Origin: Streptomyces sp. NBC_00582
GTDB taxonomy: Bacteria; Actinomycetota; Actinomycetes; Streptomycetales; Streptomycetaceae
Assembly: GCF_036345155.1 (NCBI RefSeq)
Contig: NZ_CP107772.1
Coordinates: forward strand, 3,224,001-3,288,000
Reading direction: 5' to 3'
DNA length: 64,000 nucleotides
The notes beneath the pieces were generated by a model. That model was not told the origin of the DNA. It searched no databases and saw only the letters and a list, made by a program, of their open reading frames with translations. A program made the position numbers and the translations under genes. Position 1 is the stretch's first letter, and every line of letters starts with the position of its first letter. This document shows, piece after piece, positions 10,328-18,579 of this stretch.

Positions 10328-11791
10328 TCAGACGGGCGACGCCGGGGCCAGGGACAGCGCGCGTCCGTCGGAGGCCAGCCGTCCGGACCAGCGGGCCAGC
10401 CGACTGGTGGGCACGAGCTGCCGGGGCAGACAACCCGGGTCGGCCTCGCGCAGCCGGGACAGAACCCACCAGGCGACGCGCGCCTGGAGATCGGCCACGG
10501 CCGCGGGGAACTCGGCCGGGAAGACCGGGGCCGACTCCTCGTCGCGTTCCCTGAAGAGGTCGGGCAGGCGCAGGGTCAGGTCGTCGCCGCGCTCCCGCTT
10601 CCTCAGCACGTCGGCCACCGCGTCCAGGGTCCGCACCGTCTCGGTGATCCGGACCCCGCTCTGGTAGCCGGCGCGGCCCGCGGCCGCCTCCTGCCGTTTC
10701 GCCCACCAGACGAGCGTGGACCGTGAGGGCCGGCAGAACACGATCCGGGCCGGGGAGTGCCGCAGCTGGTGCAGCGCCGGGCCGTCGAGACCGTCCTTCG
10801 CGGAGAACGCGTAGGGCCGTACCACGACCACGGCCGGCCAGGGCCTTCCGGCGAGATGCCGGTCCCGGATGTGGGCCGCCACCGAGGTCCACGCCGTGGT
10901 GCGTCCACCGACGAGATCCCGTCGTACGGGGACCAGCAGCCCGCTCTGCGCGACCTCGGTCAGTGAGCGCACAAGGACGTACTGGCGGCCGATCGCCTCC
11001 GCGAGCAGTGCGGCCGCCGTTCCGATCAGCTGGCGCCCGCCCACGAAAAGGAGTGTCGGCAGCGTGCCGTCGGGATCGGCGACGGGACCGGTGGAGGTGC
11101 CGGCCACCGGGTCCTGGACCAGGACCTGCGGTGCCTCGCCGGACGCCGTGCGCAGCCGGTCCCAGAGGCCGGTACCGGGGTCCCCCTGCCAGCTGTGCTC
11201 GCCTGCTGATCGCAGCGCCCTCTCGGTACGGGCCACCAGTTCCAGGCGGAGCGACCAGTACGCGGGGTGCATGGGCAGTTCCTCCGGGGTGGGCCGCCAC
11301 TCCGCGGCCGCCGTCCGGGCCAGCTCCTCGGCCTGCGCGTAGGGCAGAGCGGTGTGGCCGGGACGCAGGGCGAAGTGGGCGACCTCATGACTGGGGCAGC
11401 GGTAGCGCCGCCCGGAGAAGATCCGGAAGACCTGGGCCTGGAAGCGCTCCGCGCCTTCGGGGTCGGCGAGCAGCGCGTCGACCGCGCGCAGGGGTGCGCC
11501 GAGGGCGGGGCCGCCCCCGGGGGCCTCCGGCAGGGCGAGCGGCAGCAGTCCGAGCGCGTGCAGGATGTCGTGCTCGGGAATCTGCGCGAGCCGGCCCAAC
11601 TGGACGCAGAAACCCACCGGTACGGACTGGGTGCTGCCGTTCAGATAGCCGCGCACCGTGCCCTCGGACACCCCCAGCGCCTGCCCGACGGCACCCGCAC
11701 CGGCCGCGCGCCGCTGGCCGCGCAGGGCGTTCAGACACTGCTCGATGACCTGCCGGGTGGCGTCGGGGTCGTCGAACGGACGGTGTGTCAC
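10328..11791 (-). CDS. HTH protein with large uncharacterised C-terminal region
   Basis: The product has 487 residues. The GTG at 11791 follows GGAGGTAG. The N-terminus holds an HTH (AGAVGQALGVSEGTVRGYLNG, about 30-50). The remaining 400 residues match nothing I recognise. They include a hydrophobic strand pattern (TLPTLLFVGGRQLIGTAAA) resembling a nucleotide-fold beta-alpha unit but lacking a Walker A lysine, and a WPAVVVVRPYAF strand followed by an IVFCRPSR motif. It is divergent from the two-TM/SIR2/membrane operon across a minisatellite-bearing gap, so it may regulate that operon. The 78-bp gap to the gene at 10249 suggests co-transcription. Confidence 0.65.
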   Translation of the reverse strand: MTHRPFDDPDATRQVIEQCLNALRGQRRAAGAGAVGQALGVSEGTVRGYLNGSTQSVPVGFCVQLGRLAQIPEHDILHALGLLPLALPEAPGGGPALGAPLRAVDALLADPEGAERFQAQVFRIFSGRRYRCPSHEVAHFALRPGHTALPYAQAEELARTAAAEWRPTPEELPMHPAYWSLRLELVARTERALRSAGEHSWQGDPGTGLWDRLRTASGEAPQVLVQDPVAGTSTGPVADPDGTLPTLLFVGGRQLIGTAAALLAEAIGRQYVLVRSLTEVAQSGLLVPVRRDLVGGRTTAWTSVAAHIRDRHLAGRPWPAVVVVRPYAFSAKDGLDGPALHQLRHSPARIVFCRPSRSTLVWWAKRQEAAAGRAGYQSGVRITETVRTLDAVADVLRKRERGDDLTLRLPDLFRERDEESAPVFPAEFPAAVADLQARVAWWVLSRLREADPGCLPRQLVPTSRLARWSGRLASDGRALSLAPASPV

Positions 11792-12327
11792 GCGCTACCT
11801 CCACAGGTCGATGTCCCGGGCGGTCCCCTGTCCGGGCGGTTCCATGTCCGGGCGGTCCTTATCCGGGCGGTCCCTTGGCCGGGCGGTCCCTTGGCCGGGC
11901 GGTCCTTATCCGGGCGGTCCCTTGGCCGGGTGGTGCTTGTCCGGGCGGTCACTGTCCGGACGGTCCTTGTCCGGGCGGTCACTGTCCGGGCGGTCACTGT
12001 CCGAACGTCATTGTCCGGGCGGTCGGCGTCCCGGCGGTCCGTCGAGCCCGTACGGCCATGTATGCCCGCCCAGTCCGACCGGTACGGCAGACCGCACACC
12101 GCAGACGCCCCGAACGCTCGGCCGGCCGGGCCACGGACGCGAGTTCGTACGGCGGGCCCGGCCGCACCCCCGAACGGCCCATGGTGGAACGGCCTCCCCG
12201 CGCCACGGCTTTCCGCGCGGGAACCCGCGGGGAATCCGCGCTTCCTCGCGGTCGGGCTCCTGTTCGGCGGTCCGTGCGGTCTCCTACCGCCATAAGCGGA
12301 CAAGTCGGCAGGTGAGGAAAGACAGGC
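11792..12327. other. Divergent regulatory region upstream of the SIR2 operon
   Basis: This 536-bp non-coding region lies between the leftward HTH gene and the rightward three-gene operon. The first half is a 15-bp tandem repeat (separate entry). The second half, 12045-12327, is GC-rich with no supported gene and ends with AGGAAAG before the ATG at 12328. Open frames across it are low-complexity products of the repeat. Confidence 0.6.
11812..12045. repeat. 15-bp GC-rich minisatellite, about 15 degenerate copies
   Basis: The unit is GTCCGGGCGGTCACT and close variants (GGCCGGGCGGTCCCT, ATCCGGGCGGTCCTT). Most copies keep the CCGGGCGGTC core and vary in the last four or five bases; a few units have one extra or one missing base. 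Because it sits between divergent genes, including an HTH gene, the repeats could be operator arrays or simply slippage-prone DNA. Unlike CRISPR repeats, there are no unique spacers. Confidence 0.88.
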
Positions 12328-13092
12328 ATGGCTGGCATGACAGGCATACCCCGACGGCTGCGGCGCAGGACGGCAGCGCTCGTGGCGGACGTGAGACAGC
12401 AGCGCAACGTCGAGGCGTACACCGCGTTCCTCGTCGGACTCGTGGTCTCCGCGCTGAGCCTCGCCGACGCCGTGGCGCTCCACTTCCAGGTGGCCACCCT
12501 GCTGATGGGCGTGAACTTCCTCATCTTCAGCGCGGGACGCGCCAGGACCGCGGAAGGCCCGGCCCTGGACCGGGTGCTGCGCCGACGGGACGCCTTCCAG
12601 CCGTTCGGGGCGCTGCTGCCGGGCGTGGAGGACCTGCGCATCTACGGACCCACGGCGGCCCATGTCCTGCTGAACAACGCGGACATCCGCAAGCTGGTGC
12701 TGGCCAGGGGCGGTTCCGTGCGCTGTGTGGTCCTCGCGGAGGACGCGGCGGCGGTCTCGGGCGCGGCCCTGCAGCTCGACGACAGCGTCGACCTCGCCTC
12801 CACGCTCGCCCACTCGGCGGAGATCCTGCGCCGGCTCGCGCGTGAGCAGCCCGGTTTCGAGTTCCGCAGGCTGGCGGTGAACCCGGGGTTCAGCCTGCTG
12901 GTCGTCGACGCCCACCGCCGGGACGGCTACGCGATCGTCGAGCTGCACGGTTTCCAGGACGACAACATCGCCGACCGTATGCACCTCCGGATTTCCCGCG
13001 CCGAGTCGCCCGACTGGTTCGACTACTGGGTCGAGCGGTACGAGGCCATCTGGAAGGTCGCCCGCCCGGAGCCGCCGGACGGGGAGTCATGA
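12328..13092 (+). CDS. Two-TM protein with predicted sensor-like domain, first gene of SIR2 unit
   Basis: The product has 254 residues. After a basic N-terminus, two hydrophobic helices follow at about 30-50 (YTAFLVGLVVSALSLADAVA) and 53-69 (QVATLLMGVNFLIFSAG). The C-terminal 160 residues read like the alpha/beta domain seen in DUF5919-type and phospholipase-D-like sensor proteins: LRIYGPTAAHVLL, SVRCVVLAED, SLLVVDAHRRDGYAIVELHG, and an ending of the form PDWFDYWVERYEAIWKVA. No HKD catalytic motif is present, so ligand sensing is more likely than hydrolysis. This assignment is by eye and tentative. Its stop overlaps the SIR2 start (ATGA), implying coupled translation. Confidence 0.7.
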   Translation: MAGMTGIPRRLRRRTAALVADVRQQRNVEAYTAFLVGLVVSALSLADAVALHFQVATLLMGVNFLIFSAGRARTAEGPALDRVLRRRDAFQPFGALLPGVEDLRIYGPTAAHVLLNNADIRKLVLARGGSVRCVVLAEDAAAVSGAALQLDDSVDLASTLAHSAEILRRLAREQPGFEFRRLAVNPGFSLLVVDAHRRDGYAIVELHGFQDDNIADRMHLRISRAESPDWFDYWVERYEAIWKVARPEPPDGES

Positions 13093-14981
13093 GCGGCGCC
13101 GCGGAGGACGTCTTCGCGGGTGTCGTGGACCTTCTCGCCGGTCGGGGACCGGCGCACACCGTCTTCCTCACCGGCGCGGGCATCTCCATGGACGCGCCGT
13201 CGGGGCTTCCGTCCGGCCCTCTCCTGACCCGGCGGGCCTTCGACTCCTTCTTCCTGCCCGGCGTTCTGGAGGAGATCCGGGAGCTGCACGCGGCGCTCGG
13301 GTGGTCGCGGCCGCCGGGCTGCCCGCTCGACCGGTCCACGCCGAGGTCGGCCGTGGCGTCCGTGGCGTCCGTGGTGGCCGTGCCGGCCGATCCCCGGCTG
13401 GAGACCGTCCTGGGCGCCGTGGTGCGGGCCTGCGCGGGCACCGCGGTCAGGCCGATGGAGGTGCTGGCCGACGTCCGGGCCGCGCGGCCCAACGCGGCGC
13501 ACGACTTCTTCGCCCGGCATCTCGCCGCCGGCGGGCGGCACATCACGGCCAACTTCGACGACTGCGTCGAACGGCGGCACCGCGCGATGACCGGCGTCCT
13601 GCCGAAGGACGGTCTGGTGCAGCACTTCCACCACTCCTTCGCCGGGAACCCCGACGGCACGGGGCTGGGCGCGACGCTCGCCGGCATCGAGGGCGGCCTG
13701 GGCGCGGACCACGAGAGACAGCTGCGGCTGACGCTCGGCGCCCATCGCTTCCTGGTCGTCTGCGGTTACTCGGGCAGCGACTTCTTCGACGTCGACGCGG
13801 CCGTAGCCCAGTGGCCTGCGGGCACCCTGGCCGGACTGCGGGCGGTGTGGATCAGCCATCACGTCGACCCCGCCCACCCCTGGCACGAGGTGCCCCACGA
13901 CGACCCCTCGGTCCCCCGGCTGGTGGGGTTGCTGGCGACGGCCGGCGCCCAGGTGACCGTCGTATGCGGACACACCGCCCTGCTGTACGGGGCGCTGAGG
14001 CGGCGCTGGCGTCTGGGTCCGGAGCCCTCGGCGCCCGCGCCCGCACCCGCGCCCGCGGTGCTCCGGCTCGCTGCGGACGACCCGCTCCGCGCCGCCTGCA
14101 CGTTCGTCCTCAGCCGTGAGCTCGGTCTGCACCGGCGGGTGGGGGCCATGCTCGCCGACGGCCGGGCTCTGACCGCCGTGACCGGCGAGGAACAGTGGTG
14201 GGCGCGCTCCGAGTGGCTGTGGGAGCAGGGCCGTTGGCGCGAGCTGCGCCGGATGTGGCGGCGGGAGACCCCCGGCGGACCGCGCGGCGCCCTGGCCGCC
14301 GCCCGTGCCGAGCGGATCGGCGCCTGTCTGTGGGTCCAGGGGCGCCTGCTGCCCGCGTACGGGTGGCTGTTCCTGCGACGACTGCGGTACCGGCCCGGGA
14401 GCGTCGAGCACACGATGCTCAGCGAGACCCTGGGCCGGGTGGTCGAGCACATGACGTACACCCCGGAACTGCGGTTCCTCGGACGGCGTCTGGCCCGCCG
14501 GCACCGCGCGGACCTCGGGGTCCCCTCGCGGACGGCCGGGGTGTCCCTGCACGCCACCCGCAGCGATCTGGCGGACAGCCTGAGCCGGATCGACTCCGGT
14601 GAGCCGCGCGGCACGTACGCCACCCGGGGCCCGGCCGAGACGGTCTTCGAGGCCGGGAACCTGCTCGCCTGGCTCAGTTACCGGCACCGGCGGCTGCGCG
14701 ACGGCCACCGAAGCGGCGGCTCCGACGCCGAACTGGCCGCGCGCTACCACGAACTGTCCGCTCTCTACACCCTGCTCGGCTCCACGGCGGGCGCCGCCCG
14801 CACCGTGCTGCTGCCCGGAGCGGACCGGGTCTTCACCCCCCGCGCCTACTGGCGGCACGTCCGGTCCGTGCAGTACGCGCCCTGGCACCGCTTCCGGCTG
14901 CTGGCCCGCTACGCGGCCTCCATGGCTGCCCGACACCTCACCAGAACCCGCCGGTACGGGCGGAGAAGGGAACCGAGATGA
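13089..14981 (+). CDS. SIR2-domain protein, putative NAD-consuming effector
   Basis: The product has 630 residues. The N-terminal 250 or so residues are a sirtuin-like Rossmann fold: GAGIS at 29-33 within TGAGISMDAPSGLP, TANFDD at 153-158 with catalytic-type N155, a histidine cluster H179/H181/H182 (HFHHSF), and GYSGSDFF at 226-233. The conserved Asn and candidate His suggest an active enzyme. The C-terminal 350 residues are Arg/Trp/Leu-rich and helical, starting after a short Ala-Pro linker, with no recognised family. Stand-alone SIR2 domains in defence systems (ThsA, DSR, AVAST, short-Ago partners) deplete NAD+ on phage infection; a similar role is inferred here from context. Both ends overlap neighbours by 4 bp. 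Confidence 0.85.
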   Translation: MSGAAEDVFAGVVDLLAGRGPAHTVFLTGAGISMDAPSGLPSGPLLTRRAFDSFFLPGVLEEIRELHAALGWSRPPGCPLDRSTPRSAVASVASVVAVPADPRLETVLGAVVRACAGTAVRPMEVLADVRAARPNAAHDFFARHLAAGGRHITANFDDCVERRHRAMTGVLPKDGLVQHFHHSFAGNPDGTGLGATLAGIEGGLGADHERQLRLTLGAHRFLVVCGYSGSDFFDVDAAVAQWPAGTLAGLRAVWISHHVDPAHPWHEVPHDDPSVPRLVGLLATAGAQVTVVCGHTALLYGALRRRWRLGPEPSAPAPAPAPAVLRLAADDPLRAACTFVLSRELGLHRRVGAMLADGRALTAVTGEEQWWARSEWLWEQGRWRELRRMWRRETPGGPRGALAAARAERIGACLWVQGRLLPAYGWLFLRRLRYRPGSVEHTMLSETLGRVVEHMTYTPELRFLGRRLARRHRADLGVPSRTAGVSLHATRSDLADSLSRIDSGEPRGTYATRGPAETVFEAGNLLAWLSYRHRRLRDGHRSGGSDAELAARYHELSALYTLLGSTAGAARTVLLPGADRVFTPRAYWRHVRSVQYAPWHRFRLLARYAASMAARHLTRTRRYGRRREPR

Positions 14982-16749
14982 GCACCACCCGACGGCCGCC
15001 CTGGGATCCGCAGGAGCCGCACCACCCGAGAACCCGGCGGGATCCGGGCAACCGCGGCCCCCGCCCCGAGCCCCTTCAGCCGCCCCCTGCCCTGCCGCCC
15101 CTTCGCATCCCGCCGGCCCCCGGCCCGCCCCGGACCTGTGGAACCTCGACGCCCCCTACGCCGGTCCTCCGACCTTCCCCGCTCCCCACTCCTCCCGCCC
15201 CTGGTACCTCACCTGGGGCGCCGAACGCGCCGGCCGCGGCGCCCTCGCCCGTCATGTCTGCTCGGTGCGGGAAGGCCAGAACTGCACGGCCCGCTCCGGC
15301 GAGCAGGCGCCCACCGACCTGTTCTGCTCGGGGAACAGCTTTCTGCCGTTCAGCGGCGCCTCGGCCGGCGCCCGGCGCCTCCTGCTCTCCGTCCTCGCGC
15401 TGCTGCTGCCGACGTCCGTCAGCGCGAGCGCCCACCTGCACAGCGCGCTTCCGCTGCTGGTGCCGGCGCTCGGCTGCGCCGCCCTGTTCACCCTGGCACC
15501 GCTGCGTCTCTACCCGACCACGCGACGCGTCGCCGCGGTGCTGCTGGTGCTGGCCTGTGGGGTCGGCGGAGCGGCCCACTGGGGCGGTGCGACCGTGCGC
15601 AGGGTCGTGCTCACCTCGGCGCTGGGGGCGGCGGCCCTGCTGTGGGCCTGGTGCGCGGGCCGTATCGCCTGGTACGGCGGCTGGAGCGGGCTCGCCCCCC
15701 GCGCGTCGGCCCGCCGGACCCGTGCTCCGGCGCCTTCGGAGCCGTCCCCGGACGACCGGCACGAGCCGTGGATGCTGCCGGGCGCGCTGACCTTCGGTTC
15801 GGCGACCGCCGTGCTGCCGGTCCTGATGATCCGGGCCGCGCTGCGGTACGCCCCCGACGGCCTGCTCTGGGACCCGCCGCAGGCCGTGCGCCTGTGGCTG
15901 GACCGGGCGCCCTGGCTCGGTGTCCTGGGCGCTCTGCTCACGGCCGCCCTGGCCGGTTTCGTCCATGGCTTCAGGACGTTCGACCCCGTGGTGACCCCGC
16001 TGCTCGGGCGTCCGCGGCCGCTGCCGGTGTTCGCGGTGAGCCGGCCGCGCTGGCGGCTGAGGCCGGCGTCCGGCACCGGTCCGCTCGACCATCTCGCGCA
16101 GCTCATCGAGGCCATGCTCCACCAAGTGGCGGGGCTCGTCGTGACCCTGGGGGCGATCGTCCTCAACATCCTGATCATGTCGGCGGAGCTGACGCTCCGG
16201 GCCGTGGTGCTGGTGGTCAACCTGGTCTGGCGGGTGCTGGTCCATGTGACCCGGCTGCTGGTGTCGGCGCTGGGCCGGGCACTGGGCGTGCTCGCCGAGG
16301 CGGCGGTGCTGGGCTGCGGTGCCGTGCTCCGGTCGACCCGGGTGGTCGTGGTCCCGCTCCTGCTGCTGGGGGTGCAGTCGCTGTGCGCGTGGTCGTTCGC
16401 CGCCTCGGGCAGCGCCTACGAGGAGAGCGGCGCCCTCACCGAACTGGCGGTCGCGCTGGGCGCGCCGGCGGCCGGGTACGCGGCGGCCGTCGGCACCTGG
16501 TCGCTGTGGTGCGGAGAACGCCTTCGCCCCTGCCTGGGCTCGGCGTTCCGCACCGGGCAGACCGTCGCCGTGTGGACGGCGGTCCTCGTTCCCGTCACGT
16601 CGTGGATCGTCTGCGCGCCGCACTGGATCACCGGGGGCCCTGTGACGCCCGGCTGGGTCTTCTACGGCAGCACGGCCCTGCTCCTCGGGGCGCTCGCGGT
16701 ATGGGCGATCCGCGGTCGGCCGGGGGCCGGGAAACGCTCCACCGGCTGA
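14978..16749 (+). CDS. Polytopic membrane protein, third gene of SIR2 unit, apparent frameshift
   Basis: The ATG at 14978 overlaps the SIR2 stop and opens a Pro-rich frame (MSTTRRPPWDPQEPHHP). The convincing membrane-protein frame begins around PDLWNLDAPYAGPPTF and lies one frame away, with no good start of its own until a GTG near 15267. One missing C in the runs at 15117-15121 or 15128-15131 would join them into a protein of about 590 residues ending at 16749. After a soluble N-terminus with PTDLFCSGNSFLPFSG there are roughly ten hydrophobic segments between 15370 and 16720. It may be a pore, anchor or partner for the SIR2 effector. Sequencing error, phase-variable tract and true mutation all remain possible. 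Confidence 0.65.
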
Positions 16750-16814
16750 CGCTTCGGGCCAGGAGCTGGGGTTTTCCGGTTTTCCGGGGTTTCTCCGAGC
16801 TGAGGGGAAGAGCG

Positions 16815-16844
16815 TTGCCGGCCTGTCGCGCCGGGCCCTACAAC
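16815..16844 (+). promoter_or_regulatory. Candidate promoter upstream of a 23-codon ORF
   Basis: TTGCCG (16815-16820) and TACAAC (16839-16844) are separated by 18 bp, a fair match to a housekeeping promoter. It lies in the 373-bp gap after the SIR2 unit and points toward the small ORF at 16909 and the citrate synthase gene. Sequence evidence only. Confidence 0.4.
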
Positions 16845-16908
16845 GGTCACGGAACCTGCGCAGGGCTTTCCGACCAGGAACAGCGAACCCGTCAGCGAGG
16901 AGAGCCCC

Positions 16909-16980
16909 ATGAACATGAGCGTCGTCCCCGGCCGCCGCCAGCCCGACGAGCCCGAGGAGAAGCCGGGCAGCGCCACGTAG
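16909..16980 (+). CDS. Possible 23-residue peptide, unknown
   Basis: ATG at 16909 follows GAGGAGAG with good spacing and encodes MNMSVVPGRRQPDEPEEKP followed by GSAT and a stop. The peptide is charged and proline-rich with no hydrophobic segment. A plausible promoter lies upstream. It could be a small protein, a leader peptide or chance. The rest of 16981-17122 shows no further gene. Confidence 0.35.
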   Translation: MNMSVVPGRRQPDEPEEKPGSAT

Positions 16981-17122
16981 GCGACGGCCCCCGGGCCGGT
17001 CCGGCGGACCCTGCCGCGGACGCCCTGCGTCCGCCCGGTCCCGTACGGCGGTGCACGCCCCTCCGTGACGGGTCCCGCCCTCGTCACGGAGCGGCCGGGT
17101 GGGCTGCGGATACCGTGATCCC

Positions 17123-18376
17123 ATGCGCGACGACGACCCCCGCCCCGGCTTCCCGGACCGACGGCTGAGCACCAAGGAGGCCGCCGAACTGCTCGGCGTG
17201 AAACCCGAGACCGTGTACGCGTACGTGAGCCGCGGTCAGCTGAGCAGCAGACGCACACCCGGCGGCCGGGGCAGCACCTTCGAGGCCGCGGAGGTCGAGG
17301 CGCTCGCGCGGCGCAACAGGCGGGACGCCGCCGGGAGTCCGGCCTCCGGCGGGGAGCCGTCCGTGCGGACCCGGCTCACCCTCATAGACGAGGACCGGTA
17401 CTACTACCGGGGCGTCGACGCGACCGAACTGGCGGCCCGGCATCCGTACGAGGAGGTCGCGGAGTGGCTGTGGACCGGACGGATGCGCCCCGGCACCGCC
17501 TTCACCGCGCCCGCCGCCTCCGTCGAGGCCGCCCGCCGCGCGGTCGACGCGCTGCCCGAACACAGCGGCCCCACCGACCGGTTGCGGGTCGCCGCCGTCG
17601 CCGCGGCCGTCGCCGACCCGCTGCGGTTCGACCTGGCCGAGGAGGCCGTGCTCGGCACCGCGCGCATCCTGATCCCCACCCTCGTCGCCGCCCTGCCCCG
17701 TCGGCGGTCCGGCCACCGCGACGAGGGCTCCCTGGCCCGGCGCCTGTGGGCGCGGCTCACCGTGCGTCCCGTGGACGAGGCGAAGCTGCGGGTCCTGGAC
17801 ACGGCGCTCGGTCTGCTCGTCGACCACGACCTGGCCGCCTCGACACTCGCGGTGCGGGTCGCCGCCTCGGCCCGCGCGCACCCGTACGCGGCCGTCTCGG
17901 CGGGACTGGGCGTCATCGAGGGGCCCCTGCACGGCGCCGCGAGCGGGCTCGCGCACCGGCTGCTGGACGAGGTGCTCGACCTGGGCGACGCGGGTCCGGT
18001 GATCGCCCAGGAGCTGCGGGCCGGCCGCCGCGTCCCCGGCCTCGGCCATCGGCTCTACGCCGGGGAGGACCCACGCGCGCGTGCCCTGTTCACCCTTCTG
18101 GAGGAGATTCCCGATGCCGCGCCCGCCCTGGCCGCCGCCCGCGACGTCGTGGCCACGACCGCCCGCCACGCGCCTCTGCACGCCAACGTCGATCTGGCGC
18201 TCGGCGTCCTGACCGCCTCCTTCGGCATGGAGCCCGCGGCGGGCGAGACGATCTTCGCCGTGGCCCGGACGGCGGGATGGATCGCCCACGCGCTGGAGGA
18301 GTACGGCGAGCGACCCCTGCGCATGCGCCCCAGCGGGCACTACGTGGGTCAGAAACCACCCCGGCGCCTCCCCTAG
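17123..18376 (+). CDS. Citrate synthase-like protein with N-terminal MerR/excisionase-type HTH
   Basis: The product has 417 residues. Residues of about 12-60 form a helix-turn-helix of the excisionase/MerR type (LSTKEAAELLGVKPETVYAYVSRGQL). The rest is a citrate synthase fold in which the catalytic residues are kept: H270 in GPLHGAA, H309 in GLGHRLY and D357 in NVDLALG, with the terminal RPSGHYVG segment. It may therefore condense acetyl-CoA with oxaloacetate or a related 2-oxo acid, and perhaps bind DNA. Such fusions occur in Streptomyces as a second citrate synthase type. The ATG at 17123 has only a weak ribosome site. A two-component system resembling the citrate-sensing CitA/CitB family lies 1.3 kb downstream. 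Confidence 0.85.
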   Translation: MRDDDPRPGFPDRRLSTKEAAELLGVKPETVYAYVSRGQLSSRRTPGGRGSTFEAAEVEALARRNRRDAAGSPASGGEPSVRTRLTLIDEDRYYYRGVDATELAARHPYEEVAEWLWTGRMRPGTAFTAPAASVEAARRAVDALPEHSGPTDRLRVAAVAAAVADPLRFDLAEEAVLGTARILIPTLVAALPRRRSGHRDEGSLARRLWARLTVRPVDEAKLRVLDTALGLLVDHDLAASTLAVRVAASARAHPYAAVSAGLGVIEGPLHGAASGLAHRLLDEVLDLGDAGPVIAQELRAGRRVPGLGHRLYAGEDPRARALFTLLEEIPDAAPALAAARDVVATTARHAPLHANVDLALGVLTASFGMEPAAGETIFAVARTAGWIAHALEEYGERPLRMRPSGHYVGQKPPRRLP

Positions 18377-18385
18377 GACGAGTCT

Positions 18386-18453
18386 CCGGACGCACGCGAA
18401 GACGTACGGGAAGACGCACGCGAAGACGTACGGGAAGACGCACGGGAAAGCGT
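18386..18453. repeat. 12-bp tandem repeat after the citrate synthase gene
   Basis: About five copies of GAAGACGYACGS follow one another (GAAGACGTACGG alternating with GAAGACGCACGC), starting 10 bp after the stop codon. The 24-bp supra-unit repeats twice nearly exactly. It is non-coding and likely of variable copy number. The remainder of the gap to 18560 contains no gene. Confidence 0.75.
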
Positions 18454-18560
18454 CCGACGGCACGTTCCTGCTCCCGACCTGCGCGAAGACCGAACCCACA
18501 GCCCCGTCCCGCGGACTCCACAGCGATCCACAGCCGCCGCGGGAGGTGCGACGCGCCAAG

Positions 18561-18579
18561 TCAGGTTAGGCTCACCTCT
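18561..18579 (+). promoter_or_regulatory. Iron box (DmdR/IdeR/DtxR-type operator)
   Basis: TCAGGTTAGGCTCACCTCT matches the DtxR-family consensus TTAGGTTAGGCTAACCTAA at 15 of 19 positions and ends directly before the GTG start of the next gene. In Streptomyces DmdR1 bound to Fe(II) represses genes with such boxes. The position, abutting the start codon, implies that bound repressor would cover the transcription or translation start, and that the message may be nearly leaderless. Confidence 0.8.

Noticed and set aside
11812..12045. CRISPR array
   Set aside because: Units are directly adjacent with no unique spacers, and no cas genes are near.
11788..12984. Long open frames on both strands across the 15-bp repeat (pentapeptide-like repeats)
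   Set aside because: They arise because the repeat length is a multiple of three; composition is Arg/Val/Thr only and they cross the start of the supported gene at 12328.
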